Below, piece by piece: positions 1-10,551 of a DNA stretch of 64,000 nt. The stretch comes from Methylophilales bacterium MBRSF5 (lineage in GTDB: Bacteria; Pseudomonadota; Gammaproteobacteria; Burkholderiales; Methylophilaceae), in contig CP011001.1 in NCBI GenBank assembly GCA_001044335.1, forward strand, positions 744,001 through 808,000, given 5' to 3'. The notes beneath the pieces were generated by a model that ran no database searches, was not told where the DNA came from, and saw only the letters and a list, made by a program, of their open reading frames with translations. Position 1 is the stretch's first letter. Every line of letters starts with the position of its first letter. The translations under genes were made by a program, and so were the position numbers.

Positions 1-240
1 TATTAACGAGTCACCTTAAATTTAAGAAACTACTAAGTAACCCAATAATTTCCGAGCCTCTCTGTATGACGCTGAAACCTGAGCGAGTGGCATATCAGGA
101 CAGCGTTTAGCTGGATTAAGCAGCTAAAGCGTAGTTATCGTCGTTTGCGATTACTAATTTTCTAGCTTTTTTTACGAGGACACTAGGCCTCGGTATGCCC
201 TATTCTGTTTTGTAACCCACGTCGAAACCGGGTCAGCCCC
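1..240 (-). ncRNA. ssrA: tmRNA (transfer-messenger RNA), 3' end cut by window edge
   Basis: Read on the reverse strand, the RNA begins at 240 with GGGGCTGACC followed by GGTTTCGACG, the conserved tmRNA 5' end that forms half of the alanyl-tRNA-like domain. The tag frame is at 119-148 and encodes ANDDNYALAA, with a TAA stop at 116-118. This is a standard proteobacterial degradation tag. The tRNA-like 3' end lies beyond position 1, so the gene is incomplete here. tmRNA works with SmpB, encoded 20 bases upstream on the same strand, to release stalled ribosomes and mark the nascent peptide for proteolysis. Confidence 0.97.
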
Positions 241-253
241 AAAACATAATCTA

Positions 254-259
254 ATTATA
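254..259 (-). promoter_or_regulatory. Likely -10 box of ssrA
   Basis: The reverse strand reads TATAAT, ending 14 bases before the mature tmRNA 5' end. This leaves room for a short 5' leader, normally removed by RNase P. The box lies in the 19-base gap between smpB and ssrA. No convincing -35 hexamer is visible, so read-through from smpB may also contribute. Confidence 0.5.
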
Positions 260-715
260 CTATGCTTGTTTATTGGTAGATCGTAAAATACGTTCTTTTT
301 CACGCTGCCAATCTTTTTCTTTTTCTGTTTGACGTTTATCGTATTGCTTCTTGCCCTTTGCCAAACCGACCTGAACCTTTATTTTTCCTTTGGAAAAATG
401 AAAGTCTAGTGGGACTAGAGTAAAGCCTGATCGTTCCACTTTACCAATGAGTTTGACGATCTCCTGACCCTTTAAAAGAAGCTTTCTAGTGCGAATCGCA
501 TCCGGTCTGATATGGGTTGAGGCGGCTCCTAAGGGTGTAATATGGCAACCTAATAAATATATTTCACCTCTTTGAATAATGACATAGGATTCTTTGATAT
601 TAATCCGATTGTCTCGTATTGCCTTCACTTCCCAACCTTCTAAAACAATACCTGCCTCATATTTCTCTTCGATGAAGTAATCATGGAAAGCTTTTTTATT
701 AGTGATGATTGTCAT
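260..715 (-). CDS. smpB: SsrA-binding protein SmpB
   Basis: This 151-residue protein is close to the usual 150-160 residues. SmpB binds the tRNA-like domain of tmRNA and places it in the A site of stalled ribosomes (trans-translation). The N-terminal half has the family pattern ([17 protein letters not shown], then GWEVKAIR), and the C-terminal tail is Lys/Arg rich ([10 protein letters not shown], then EKERILR), as expected for the part that enters the mRNA channel. Its ATG overlaps the TGA of the upstream GtrA gene in an ATGA arrangement, so it is probably co-transcribed with the glycan operon. ssrA follows directly downstream, which supports the assignment. Confidence 0.96.
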   Translation of the reverse strand: MTIITNKKAFHDYFIEEKYEAGIVLEGWEVKAIRDNRINIKESYVIIQRGEIYLLGCHITPLGAASTHIRPDAIRTRKLLLKGQEIVKLIGKVERSGFTLVPLDFHFSKGKIKVQVGLAKGKKQYDKRQTEKEKDWQREKERILRSTNKQA

Positions 716-1125
716 TTTTTTATAAAAGTAAAATTTTTATGTAGCCAGTAACTTGAAAATACTGAACTGAGTATAGCTAAACCATGAGCAAGGTACAAAT
801 ATTCGTAATCAAAATATTTATAAAAACTATTCTTTAATAAAACTGTAACAATATAAATTTGTAATAAGGCTATTACATTAACAACGAAAAAAATAGCTGG
901 TGATCCTTCTTTATTTTCTTCATGACTAACAAATACAAAATTTTTAAAAAGATAGTAGGCAGTAATCATCCCAAGAATATAAGCAAATGTAATTGAGATA
1001 TATAAATCTAAAAATGCACTAAACAATATTCTTGATGAAAAATTTACAAAAGCAGCAAAACCACCGCATGCTAAAAACAGCAGTTTCTCCTTATATTTGA
1101 AAATAATATCTTTAGAAGTATTCAT
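712..1125 (-). CDS. GtrA-family small membrane protein, probable polyprenyl-phosphate-sugar flippase
   Basis: This 137-residue protein has four predicted membrane helices (about residues 15-35, 40-60, 75-97 and 110-132) and the GtrA pattern [13 protein letters not shown] in helix 1. GtrA-like proteins are thought to move lipid-linked sugars across the inner membrane or to assist the enzymes that make them. In mycobacteria the GtrA-like Rv3789 is encoded beside dprE1 and dprE2. The same association here suggests it handles polyprenyl-phosphate arabinose. It overlaps the upstream FAD oxidoreductase by 14 bases and smpB by an ATGA. The family assignment is firm; the substrate is inferred from neighbours. 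Confidence 0.82.
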   Translation of the reverse strand: MNTSKDIIFKYKEKLLFLACGGFAAFVNFSSRILFSAFLDLYISITFAYILGMITAYYLFKNFVFVSHEENKEGSPAIFFVVNVIALLQIYIVTVLLKNSFYKYFDYEYLYLAHGLAILSSVFSSYWLHKNFTFIKK

Positions 1126-2398
1126 TAATTATTTTTTTAGCAAACTTAATACTTTCACTGATGCCCCTATCCTCAGGGTAATAAAATGAAGTGTCTGCAA
1201 CATATAATCCTTGAACAGGTAATTTCACCTCAGGAAGAATTTTTGAATGATTAATTTCACAAACAGGTTGGGAGTAAAAGTAGCGGTTAACTTTGATATC
1301 AATAAAGTCACTTTCATTTATTTGAGGATTTATTTTTTTTATATATTTTTTTACCTTTAACTTAAATGTATTATCTGAATCTTTAAATTTAGGATTATGT
1401 TGTGGCATATAAAATGGTATATAAGCAATAGAACTCTTCTCAATAGTTCGTAAATTAGAGTATTCAATAATGCCTGGAATATCCATATCATCATCATTAA
1501 TATTCAACCAAAAATGATCTGTGATTTTTTTCTTTAATTTAACAATGACACAAACAACACCAATATTTTTTATCTTTTCATAGCTTGCTAATATTTTTTT
1601 TGGAAGCTGTGGAATGATTTTTGGAATATATGGAATTGGAATTGTTGATATGATATTTTCAGCTTGAATTTTTTTAGCTTTAATACTAAAGCTTATTACT
1701 TTATTATTTTTTATATTTACCTTTTCAACAGGGGTACTTAAGTGGATTTTACCGCCATTATTTAAAATAAATTCTTGCATCGCATTTAACAATGTTTGAG
1801 ATCCATTTTCCAGGTAGCCAAGCTGTTCAGTAAAAATATTTTTTCTTGAAAGACCTGTTCTTTTAATTCTCGACCAGATCCATGCGGCTGAAACTTTATC
1901 ACTGTACTCATAGAACTTTAGATTGAATAATTTTTTCCATAAGATATCAAATGAATGATTGCTAATTGATTTCCGCAACCAAGTTTCTGCACTGACCTGA
2001 TCCAGACTCTGCCAATTTGTTCTTTTGGTGGAAATCAAGGTACTGAAAGCGTACCTAAGTTTTTCTATTGTTGAGAGATAAGGAAATTTAAGGAGATCAA
2101 ATGGACCAGACCAACTGTGTATTTTGCTTTTATACCAAAAACCCATGCGAGTATTCTTCCAGTGAAATTTTTTACTTAAATTTAATTCATCAAGAATGTT
2201 AAAAAAATCACGGTCAGTTTTACAATGAAAATGATAAAACCTTTCAATATTTAGACCATTAAAATCGAAACTAGCCGTCATTCCCCCTATTCGATCATCC
2301 GCCTCATAGATAATAGGTTTATAGCCTTTTTTTATAGCGTAAAATGCAACCCCGAGCCCCATCGGGCCACTTCCTAAAATATGAATGTCTTTTTTCAA
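1112..2398 (-). CDS. FAD-dependent oxidoreductase (amine-oxidase/protoporphyrinogen-oxidase-like fold)
   Basis: This 428-residue protein has an N-terminal dinucleotide-binding motif (ILGSGPMGLGVAFYAIKKGY), then EADDRIGGMTASF, the acidic end of the second strand and the GG doublet of the FAD-binding amine-oxidase superfamily. The C-terminal GLYVADTSFYYPEDRGISES is the second FAD-contacting segment. There is no signal peptide or membrane span. UDP-galactopyranose mutases and protoporphyrinogen oxidases share this architecture, but I see no specific signature for either. Embedded in the DPA-like operon, it may modify the sugar or the lipid carrier. The exact substrate is unknown. Confidence 0.72.
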   Translation of the reverse strand: MKKDIHILGSGPMGLGVAFYAIKKGYKPIIYEADDRIGGMTASFDFNGLNIERFYHFHCKTDRDFFNILDELNLSKKFHWKNTRMGFWYKSKIHSWSGPFDLLKFPYLSTIEKLRYAFSTLISTKRTNWQSLDQVSAETWLRKSISNHSFDILWKKLFNLKFYEYSDKVSAAWIWSRIKRTGLSRKNIFTEQLGYLENGSQTLLNAMQEFILNNGGKIHLSTPVEKVNIKNNKVISFSIKAKKIQAENIISTIPIPYIPKIIPQLPKKILASYEKIKNIGVVCVIVKLKKKITDHFWLNINDDDMDIPGIIEYSNLRTIEKSSIAYIPFYMPQHNPKFKDSDNTFKLKVKKYIKKINPQINESDFIDIKVNRYFYSQPVCEINHSKILPEVKLPVQGLYVADTSFYYPEDRGISESIKFAKKIINEYF

Positions 2399-2400
2399 AA

Positions 2401-3339
2401 TTAAAATCTCAATTTAATATCTCTATATTTACTATTTCCATAGGTTCTTTTCGCAGCAATTTTAAACTTTGTAGTTTTTACATTAAATATACTTTCCCAA
2501 TCAACCGTTGGAAAGACTTCCGGAATGGTTAATGCTTTTAATTGATATATAGTGAAGGGAGGATTACGATCGAATAAAGCCCACATTTTTAATAAAACGT
2601 AAAAAAAGATATATGGAATTTTTATAATCAAAGTTTTTGATTTTTGGATTTTTTTAATTTCTTTAATAATTGAAATATATGTTATCTGCTCTTTTCCTGA
2701 TATATCTAAAATACCTTTTCTATTGATCGATAATGTTGATGCTAAAATCTTGGCAAAGTCCTCCACAAATAACGGTTGGCGTATATATTTACCATTACCT
2801 GGAATAGGAAAGATCGGAAATTTCATCATAAAACGGCTCAGCCATCCCAAGTGTTTTCTATCGAATAACCCAAACATCAAGGTTGGCCTAAGAATAAGAA
2901 TGTTTTTAGAAAATTTCTTAACCAAACTCTCTTGAGTTTTTTTTGAACGGACGTAATAATCATCAGCCATTGAGTTCACTACAGAGGAACTGACATGGGT
3001 AATATCAGAGGAAGTAATACTTTTTTTTCGAATGACTGATAACACATTTTGAGTTGAATCAATTGTATTTCTTTTAAAGTCTTGCCAATTCAGACTGCTA
3101 ATCTGTGCGTGAAGTATAAAAACATGCGACTTTTTGACAAAAATATTTTCCCATTTACCTTTTATAGATAAATCATAATGATGAATCGTAATGGATGGAA
3201 ATAATTTCTTTAAGAGATTTAAATTATGAAGATTTTTGTCGATAACATGAATATTGCCAATATCTTTTTCAACTAAAACCTTTACAAGGTTAATGCCAAC
3301 AATCCCAGCTCCACCAGTAATAATAATTTTTTTATTCAT
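2401..3339 (-). CDS. NAD(P)-dependent epimerase/dehydratase-like extended SDR
   Basis: This 312-residue protein begins with the Rossmann motif GGAGIVGINLVK (residues 9-20). It has a possible active-site YYVRSKK (YxxxK) near residues 128-134 and the extended-SDR segment ILRPTLMFGLFDRKHLGWL. Such enzymes act on nucleotide sugars or related polyols and lipids. It overlaps the preceding membrane-protein gene by 8 bases and stops 2 bases before the FAD oxidoreductase gene, so these are one transcript. A role in building or tailoring the transferred sugar is inferred from the operon; no specific reaction can be read from the sequence. Confidence 0.72.
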   Translation of the reverse strand: MNKKIIITGGAGIVGINLVKVLVEKDIGNIHVIDKNLHNLNLLKKLFPSITIHHYDLSIKGKWENIFVKKSHVFILHAQISSLNWQDFKRNTIDSTQNVLSVIRKKSITSSDITHVSSSVVNSMADDYYVRSKKTQESLVKKFSKNILILRPTLMFGLFDRKHLGWLSRFMMKFPIFPIPGNGKYIRQPLFVEDFAKILASTLSINRKGILDISGKEQITYISIIKEIKKIQKSKTLIIKIPYIFFYVLLKMWALFDRNPPFTIYQLKALTIPEVFPTVDWESIFNVKTTKFKIAAKRTYGNSKYRDIKLRF

Positions 3340-4894
3340 CTATATTTTTACTTAATCTAATAAAACAATCTTTTTCGTAATCCATAATAATCGTATTATC
3401 AAGTTCGGTACCAAATATATACCCAAGAGCATGATCAGATTCTTTTATAAAGAAAGGTAGCTTTGTAAACATAGATTTTGTCGCAATAAGCCCAGATGGA
3501 AATTCATTATCATAGACATATAATACGCTTGAAGTATTTCTATCTAGCTTAAGATCGACATAGCTGTATTGCTCATTCTTGCCTTTTGTGTATTTGATTT
3601 TTGATATTCTTTCATCACACTCATTATTAGTTTTGGAAAAGGTTGGAATTAACGCTTGTTTAGTTAATTTTTTTGAAAAAAGAAATTTATTTTTTATGTG
3701 ATCGTTATTCATTAAGTCATAATTCATGTGAGGAAGGATATTTCCATGATTATTAACCACAACAGCTAAATCAATATATCGTTTAAGTGTTTTATAATCT
3801 ATCTCTCTGAATACTTTTAATTGATTCACAAAAAAAGAAATTAAAACAAAAATAAATATCCATCTTATGACCCTACTGGGAGTTTGAAAATATTTTTTTA
3901 TATCAGAGAAAAATAGAATTGCAAATGTAACCCAATAACAAATAGTAGGCGTTGTATACCTTGATGAAACAGCATGAATGTAACCGTCCTGGTGCCTAGA
4001 AAGGCCAACAAGAACAGCAGTACCAATGAGAAAAATTAAGTAATAAAAAATTGGATTCTTATAAAATTTAGATATTTTTGTTAAAACAAATAATATTGAT
4101 AAAAAACCCATACACCCAGCTAGAAATGCTCCAAAAACACCCTTGCCAACTAAGAAACTAAAGACATTCCCTAAAAATACAAAAGAAAATAAAATTACTT
4201 TTAACGGGTGATGCATCATGCTTTCGATTGGTGACATGTAACTTGGGTTACCTTGATAGCCTATAAAATAGAGAGTGAAAATTACAATTGTTAAAAATAT
4301 AAATACCAAAGCTCTGAAAAAATTTTTATTTATTACATAATAAAAAGTTACCAATATGGGTATCAACAAACCGTTCCCCATAGACAGCACGGAGAATATG
4401 GAGAGGATGATAACAAATACGAAATTCCATTCTTTTTTGATTGATAAAAAGGTCAACAATGAAAAAATTTGAACCAGATAAAACTGTGATTGAAAAGCCC
4501 ACGTTAAATTAGCTTTTTGACTCCAAAAAAATAACATTGAAAGAATAAAAAGAGGAAATAAGGTTTGTTCTTTTTTATTTAAATTGTTTTCAAAACTTAA
4601 GCTAGAAAATAAATTAAATAATATAAAAATAAATAAAATATGAGTAATTAATAGAAATACCTCAGAACCTCCGAATAGATGTATATCTAACCAAAATAAA
4701 ATTTTTGAGGGAAGAATTCGATGCTCGTTATGAAGAGAAATAAAAGACGAGAAGTGACCTTCAGATATATCCTTAACTAGCTCATAATTTGACCAAGAAT
4801 CTGCAATAGGGATTGGAGAATAATTAACATATACTCCCAGAAGTGCTAAAAATAAAATTAAAAAGCTGTATGTTTTGTAGAAATTGATTGGCAT
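3332..4894 (-). CDS. Multi-pass membrane protein, candidate GT-C glycosyltransferase using polyprenyl-phosphate arabinose
   Basis: This 520-residue protein has about ten hydrophobic helices in the first 355 residues and a soluble C-terminal part of about 165 residues. After helix 1 comes a presumed periplasmic loop with SLHNEHRILPSKILFWLD. GT-C enzymes usually place their catalytic acidic and histidine residues in this loop. The pattern resembles the arabinosyltransferase used for pilin glycosylation in some Pseudomonas strains (TfpW), but I cannot align them here. Lying one base from the DprE2-like gene, it is the best candidate to use the lipid-linked sugar made by its neighbours. An O-antigen or polymer-related membrane protein is the alternative. 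Confidence 0.6.
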   Translation of the reverse strand: MPINFYKTYSFLILFLALLGVYVNYSPIPIADSWSNYELVKDISEGHFSSFISLHNEHRILPSKILFWLDIHLFGGSEVFLLITHILFIFILFNLFSSLSFENNLNKKEQTLFPLFILSMLFFWSQKANLTWAFQSQFYLVQIFSLLTFLSIKKEWNFVFVIILSIFSVLSMGNGLLIPILVTFYYVINKNFFRALVFIFLTIVIFTLYFIGYQGNPSYMSPIESMMHHPLKVILFSFVFLGNVFSFLVGKGVFGAFLAGCMGFLSILFVLTKISKFYKNPIFYYLIFLIGTAVLVGLSRHQDGYIHAVSSRYTTPTICYWVTFAILFFSDIKKYFQTPSRVIRWIFIFVLISFFVNQLKVFREIDYKTLKRYIDLAVVVNNHGNILPHMNYDLMNNDHIKNKFLFSKKLTKQALIPTFSKTNNECDERISKIKYTKGKNEQYSYVDLKLDRNTSSVLYVYDNEFPSGLIATKSMFTKLPFFIKESDHALGYIFGTELDNTIIMDYEKDCFIRLSKNIDE

Positions 4895-5572
4895 TTAGAT
4901 ATTCAGCTTGTTAAAAATAAAACTAGGTAATTTTTTTATAATAAACATTATTAATAGCCATTTAAATGACAAGTATGAATGATATTTTTTTGTCGAAAGT
5001 ACTTTAATGATTTTTTTAGCTACTGAATTTGGATCTGCGAATACATCCTTATTTGATAAATGATTCGTCATCTTTGTTAGGGTTGGGTGAATAATAATGT
5101 TATAAAATTCAATATCTTTATTTATTTGTGCGTACTTGTGCCTCATCCCCTGGGAAAATATATCAATCGATTTTTTTGCTGCACCATATAGAAAAGTTGT
5201 CTTTCGTCCTCTTTCAGCAGAGGGGGAGTTAAAAAAAACAAACTTGCACTTTTGTGGTTTTAAGCTAAGAATCATATCTGTAAGCTTGATAGGAATTATG
5301 GTATTGATTAGAAAAATCTTATCAATGTCCTCCGCCTCATTAGACAAAAAACCATTTGCAAAAAAAACAATGTCGATCTTAATATCTTTAAATAAAGTTT
5401 TAATTTTCTGAAGAGACTTTTCGTTGTAGTTAGTCTGAAATGAACTAATTCCATTTAGCTTTAATTTTGATCTAGAAAAAGCATATACGTTAGCTTTATC
5501 TTTTTTATATAAATCAATAATATTTTGTGAAATTGTTGATGATGCACCAAAAATAACTATATTTTTTTTCAT
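4895..5572 (-). CDS. DprE2-like short-chain dehydrogenase (keto-sugar-lipid reductase)
   Basis: This 225-residue classical-type SDR has the cofactor motif GASSTIS at residues 9-15, NSPSAERGRKTTF carrying the catalytic Ser, and YGAAKK with the Tyr-x3-Lys pair. In the DprE1/DprE2 pair, DprE1 oxidises the 2'-OH of decaprenyl-phosphoryl ribose and DprE2 reduces the ketone to the arabinose epimer. Its stop codon is adjacent to the start of the DprE1-like gene, matching dprE1-dprE2 in mycobacteria. A hydrophobic C-terminal segment (WLLIMFIIKKLPSFIF) may attach it to the membrane. It is short compared with mycobacterial DprE2 (about 250 residues). The assignment rests on both motifs and context. Confidence 0.75.
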   Translation of the reverse strand: MKKNIVIFGASSTISQNIIDLYKKDKANVYAFSRSKLKLNGISSFQTNYNEKSLQKIKTLFKDIKIDIVFFANGFLSNEAEDIDKIFLINTIIPIKLTDMILSLKPQKCKFVFFNSPSAERGRKTTFLYGAAKKSIDIFSQGMRHKYAQINKDIEFYNIIIHPTLTKMTNHLSNKDVFADPNSVAKKIIKVLSTKKYHSYLSFKWLLIMFIIKKLPSFIFNKLNI

Positions 5573-6864
5573 TAGAATATTTTTCTCTTCATATTGGAGG
5601 ATAAATTGACATCCATGAATTTTTTAAATGTATTAAATTCAGGATAAAAATTCTGAAACATTTTCTTATCAATAAAGGCATCTTTTGCAAGGTAAGTTCT
5701 GCCCTTATAACTCTTAATAAGCAATTGCAAATCTCTAATCAAATCTGGAGTATGTTTATTATTTCTAAAATCTACTGCAACTGAAAGTCCATTTTTAGGA
5801 AAACTCAACATCCCCGATTTTTTAAATTTTGTAAACAGTTTTAAAACTACAAGAAACGAAGTTAAATTATATTTTTTTAATAAATTAAAAAACTCAACTT
5901 CAAAATTTTGTAAATTATTCACTGGTATAAGAAATTGTAGTTGAAAAAAACCACTAGTCCCGTACAACCTATTCCATCCAAGTACAGCATCCAATGGGTA
6001 TAAATTTTTTACATAATGTTGAATGAATTTATTTTTTCCTAATTTGTTGATTAAATAATATAAATAATTAAAAACAGGAATAGAAAACTTATTAAACACA
6101 GGTATTAAAGGAAAGTGCCTTAAATTAATTTTTGTTTTTAAATTTTTATTCGTCTCATTTTGTTTTGTTTTTAAAAAATTGGAATTAAATATAAAGCCTC
6201 GTCCCATATATTTACTTACACAATCCATCCAGCCAACAGAATATTCATATTGATCTTCAAATTTTTTTGATAGTTTTACAAAGTCTTGCATACTATCGAA
6301 GGGTAATTTTTGAACGTCCATAAAAAGCGAACTTACTTTTTTCAAATTTATTGAAACTTCAGTAATTACGCCTGTTAAACCTAATCCACCAAATGAGGCA
6401 AAAAATAATGATTTATTATTTTTTCTAGAGCAAAGATATTCTTTACCATCTGATCTTAAAATTTTAATATAGTTAACTGATTGAATAAAAGATCCAGCAG
6501 AGTGATAATTTTTTCCATGAATATCATTTGCTACGCAACCTCCTAGAGTTACATACTGAGTCCCAGGAGAGATATTTACCACCCAAAAATATTTTGTAAC
6601 AACATCATGAATTTCTTTAATTGTAATACCTGCTTGAGCTCTTAACTCACCAGTATTTTTATTAAACAATATGATCTTATTTATCTTTCTCATTGACAGA
6701 AGTGGTTTATCATCATTCAAGCAACAGTGGCTATAACTTCGTCCATTACCGTGTATCAATAATGTTTTTTTGTTTTTTGTTTGTAATTCGTCAGTGATTT
6801 CATGAAAATCTGAAAATCCATTTGATACAAAAGGCCAAAAAAGATATTTATTATTTATTTTCAT
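5572..6864 (-). CDS. dprE1: DprE1-like FAD-dependent decaprenylphosphoryl-ribose 2-oxidase
   Basis: This 430-residue protein matches the family closely. GNGRSYS (residues 39-45) and PGTQYVTLGGCVANDIHGKN (100-119) are the vanillyl-alcohol-oxidase-type FAD site. YPLDAVLGWNRLYG (289-302), LKLF (341-344) and GRTYLAKDA (388-396) match the DprE1 substrate site, including the active-site Lys at about 394. The enzyme oxidises polyprenyl-phosphoryl ribose on the way to arabinose. At the position where mycobacterial DprE1 has the Cys attacked by benzothiazinones (VDF context), this protein has Ala363 (VAVDF). It overlaps the UbiA gene by 4 bases and precedes the DprE2-like SDR. Confidence 0.88.
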   Translation of the reverse strand: MKINNKYLFWPFVSNGFSDFHEITDELQTKNKKTLLIHGNGRSYSHCCLNDDKPLLSMRKINKIILFNKNTGELRAQAGITIKEIHDVVTKYFWVVNISPGTQYVTLGGCVANDIHGKNYHSAGSFIQSVNYIKILRSDGKEYLCSRKNNKSLFFASFGGLGLTGVITEVSINLKKVSSLFMDVQKLPFDSMQDFVKLSKKFEDQYEYSVGWMDCVSKYMGRGFIFNSNFLKTKQNETNKNLKTKINLRHFPLIPVFNKFSIPVFNYLYYLINKLGKNKFIQHYVKNLYPLDAVLGWNRLYGTSGFFQLQFLIPVNNLQNFEVEFFNLLKKYNLTSFLVVLKLFTKFKKSGMLSFPKNGLSVAVDFRNNKHTPDLIRDLQLLIKSYKGRTYLAKDAFIDKKMFQNFYPEFNTFKKFMDVNLSSNMKRKIF

Positions 6865-8264
6865 ACAAACAGAACAACATTAACAATTAAAAAAATTAAA
6901 AAAAGACTGACTGGATTTTTCATTGCAAATACAACCGGATCATTAACAAATCTACTCACAAATCCAGAATACCAAAGATAAATCAACCATATGTATATCA
7001 GCCCTAAAAGCGATAAAAATGTTGAGAAATTAAATTGATTTGCAATTTGAAGGTAATTATAACTATCGATAATAAGTATAAAAGAGATGAGTAAAGCTCC
7101 TAAACCAATAACTTTTAAATTTTGTTTATCTTCAGCAATGTAAGCTCTCCCTGAGTTTTTAATATTTGGTTGATTAATCAGTTCTACTATACGCTTAAGT
7201 GACCCCAGGCTAAAAAATATAAGCAAAGTAAATAATAAAAATCTTTTAGATATGATCGAATTGGGATCAATTTCAATGCCTGAAAAAATTCTTATATTAA
7301 AAAATATTGATAATGCAAAAATATCAATATATTTAATTTTTTTTAAGTAGATTGAATAAATGATATTTAACACTAAATAGGTTAAAAGAATATAAATCAA
7401 TACCATGCTGCTATTTAAAACAAAACAAAGTATTAAAAATGATAAAAATAAAAGCAATAATACAGATTCTTTTATATCAAAAAAACCATTGGCAAGAGGC
7501 CTATGTTTTTTCTGAGTATGCTCTCTATCGTGAGCAAGATCAATGATGTCATTTAACACATAAACAAAAGAGGCTGTTATGGAAAAAACGAAAAAGAATA
7601 TAAGATAATTTAAAAATATTGGAACATCCAAGCTTTGAAAAACAATCAATGGGTGCAAAAAAATAAGACCATTTTTACTCCATTGGTGCATCCTTATAAA
7701 ATAGCTTAGATTTTTTAAGTACCCTTTATCTTTTTTAAAAATTTTATCGAAATAATTTCTAAAAATTAACTGAAGATAAATATTATTAGCCAAGATCTTT
7801 TTTCTTGCATATTTCCACACTTTAAAATCAGCAATGGAATTTCCAATGTAGTCAAATTTTTCTCTACCAAACTTTTTGATAAGAATTTTAGCTTTTTCAC
7901 TTCCTACTAAATTTTGATTATTAGTTGAATTATAGATACCAGAAAAAATTGTTAATTTACTTTTAATTAACCCTATGCTTGATTTAGTTGAGCCCGTTAC
8001 TAAATAAATCTCTCTCCCCTCTTTCTTTTGATTCTCCAACCAGGATATTAATGCTGTGTTAAATGGAATTTTGTCTGGGTTCGGCTTGTATGAATCTGTT
8101 ATGTAGTTTTTAAAAGTTATTCGTTGAGTGATTAATTTATAAATAGCAATGAAGATATGAAAAAAATTTAATTTTATGTAGATAAGGAGTGACTCAATGA
8201 ATAAATCGCTTTTTATTAACGTTCCATCTAAATCGCAAACTATAGGTGTATTCTTTTTTTTCAT
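6861..8264 (-). CDS. HAD phosphatase-UbiA prenyltransferase fusion, probable polyprenyl-phosphate phosphoribosyltransferase
   Basis: This is a 467-residue fusion. The N-terminal HAD domain (residues 1 to about 195) has the nucleophile motif CDLDGTLIKSD and the Thr loop VTGSTKS. The C-terminal UbiA domain has about eight helices and the Mg-binding NDIIDLAHD followed by DREHTQKKHRPLANG. UbiA homologue Rv3806c puts phosphoribose on decaprenyl phosphate, and the attached HAD domain could then remove the 5-phosphate. I start at ATG 8264. The frame is open 99 bases further upstream, but that extension would overlap ratA and lies before the conserved domain. It heads the DPA-like operon and is divergent from ratA across 24 bases. 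Confidence 0.86.
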   Translation of the reverse strand: MKKKNTPIVCDLDGTLIKSDLFIESLLIYIKLNFFHIFIAIYKLITQRITFKNYITDSYKPNPDKIPFNTALISWLENQKKEGREIYLVTGSTKSSIGLIKSKLTIFSGIYNSTNNQNLVGSEKAKILIKKFGREKFDYIGNSIADFKVWKYARKKILANNIYLQLIFRNYFDKIFKKDKGYLKNLSYFIRMHQWSKNGLIFLHPLIVFQSLDVPIFLNYLIFFFVFSITASFVYVLNDIIDLAHDREHTQKKHRPLANGFFDIKESVLLLLFLSFLILCFVLNSSMVLIYILLTYLVLNIIYSIYLKKIKYIDIFALSIFFNIRIFSGIEIDPNSIISKRFLLFTLLIFFSLGSLKRIVELINQPNIKNSGRAYIAEDKQNLKVIGLGALLISFILIIDSYNYLQIANQFNFSTFLSLLGLIYIWLIYLWYSGFVSRFVNDPVVFAMKNPVSLFLIFLIVNVVLFV

Positions 8265-8288
8265 TACTTCTAAATTATAATAGTAATA

Positions 8289-8712
8289 ATGATTATTAAT
8301 AAAAGTGCTTTCGTATTTTTTAACCAAAAAAAAATTTTTCAACTTGTTGACGATGTTGAACATTACCCTGACTTTTTGCCCTGGTGCGGCGGAAGCAAGG
8401 TAATCAAGAGAACAGAAGAGATAACTGAAGCTACGATTGAAATTAATTTCAAAGGTGTAAAGCAGTCTTTCACAACCAGAAACGTGAAAAAACCTTTTGA
8501 AGTAATGGAGATAAACTTGGTTGACGGGCCATTTAAAAAATTAACAGGATTATGGAAGTTTGCTGATATTGATAAAAATAGTTGCAAAATTGAGCTTAGT
8601 TTAATTTACGAATTTGATAATTTGATTCTTGAGAAGTTAATTGGACCAATTTTTAATATAATAGCTAATACATTTATTGATGAATTCATAAAAGAGGCTA
8701 ATAAACGATTTA

Positions 8713-8720
<8 letters not shown>
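8289..8720 (+). CDS. ratA: RatA-type toxin / START-domain (coenzyme Q-binding COQ10-like) protein
   Basis: This 143-residue protein has the family hallmark LVDDVEHYPDFLPWC at residues 19-33. It forms a helix-grip fold of the polyketide cyclase/START superfamily. In E. coli RatA binds 50S subunits and blocks subunit joining; the eukaryotic relative COQ10 binds ubiquinone. The length and N-terminal KSAFVFF pattern support the chosen start. It overlaps rnfH by 8 bases, the usual pairing in beta- and gammaproteobacteria. It is normally found beside smpB; here the seven-gene glycan operon separates them. Confidence 0.92.
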
Positions 8721-10550
<1,830 letters not shown>

Positions 10551-10551
10551 G

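Noticed and set aside
8265-8363. N-terminal extension of the HAD-UbiA protein
   Set aside because: The extra 33 residues would be coded over the 5' end of ratA on the opposite strand and lie before the conserved HAD motif; ATG 8264 gives the expected N-terminus.
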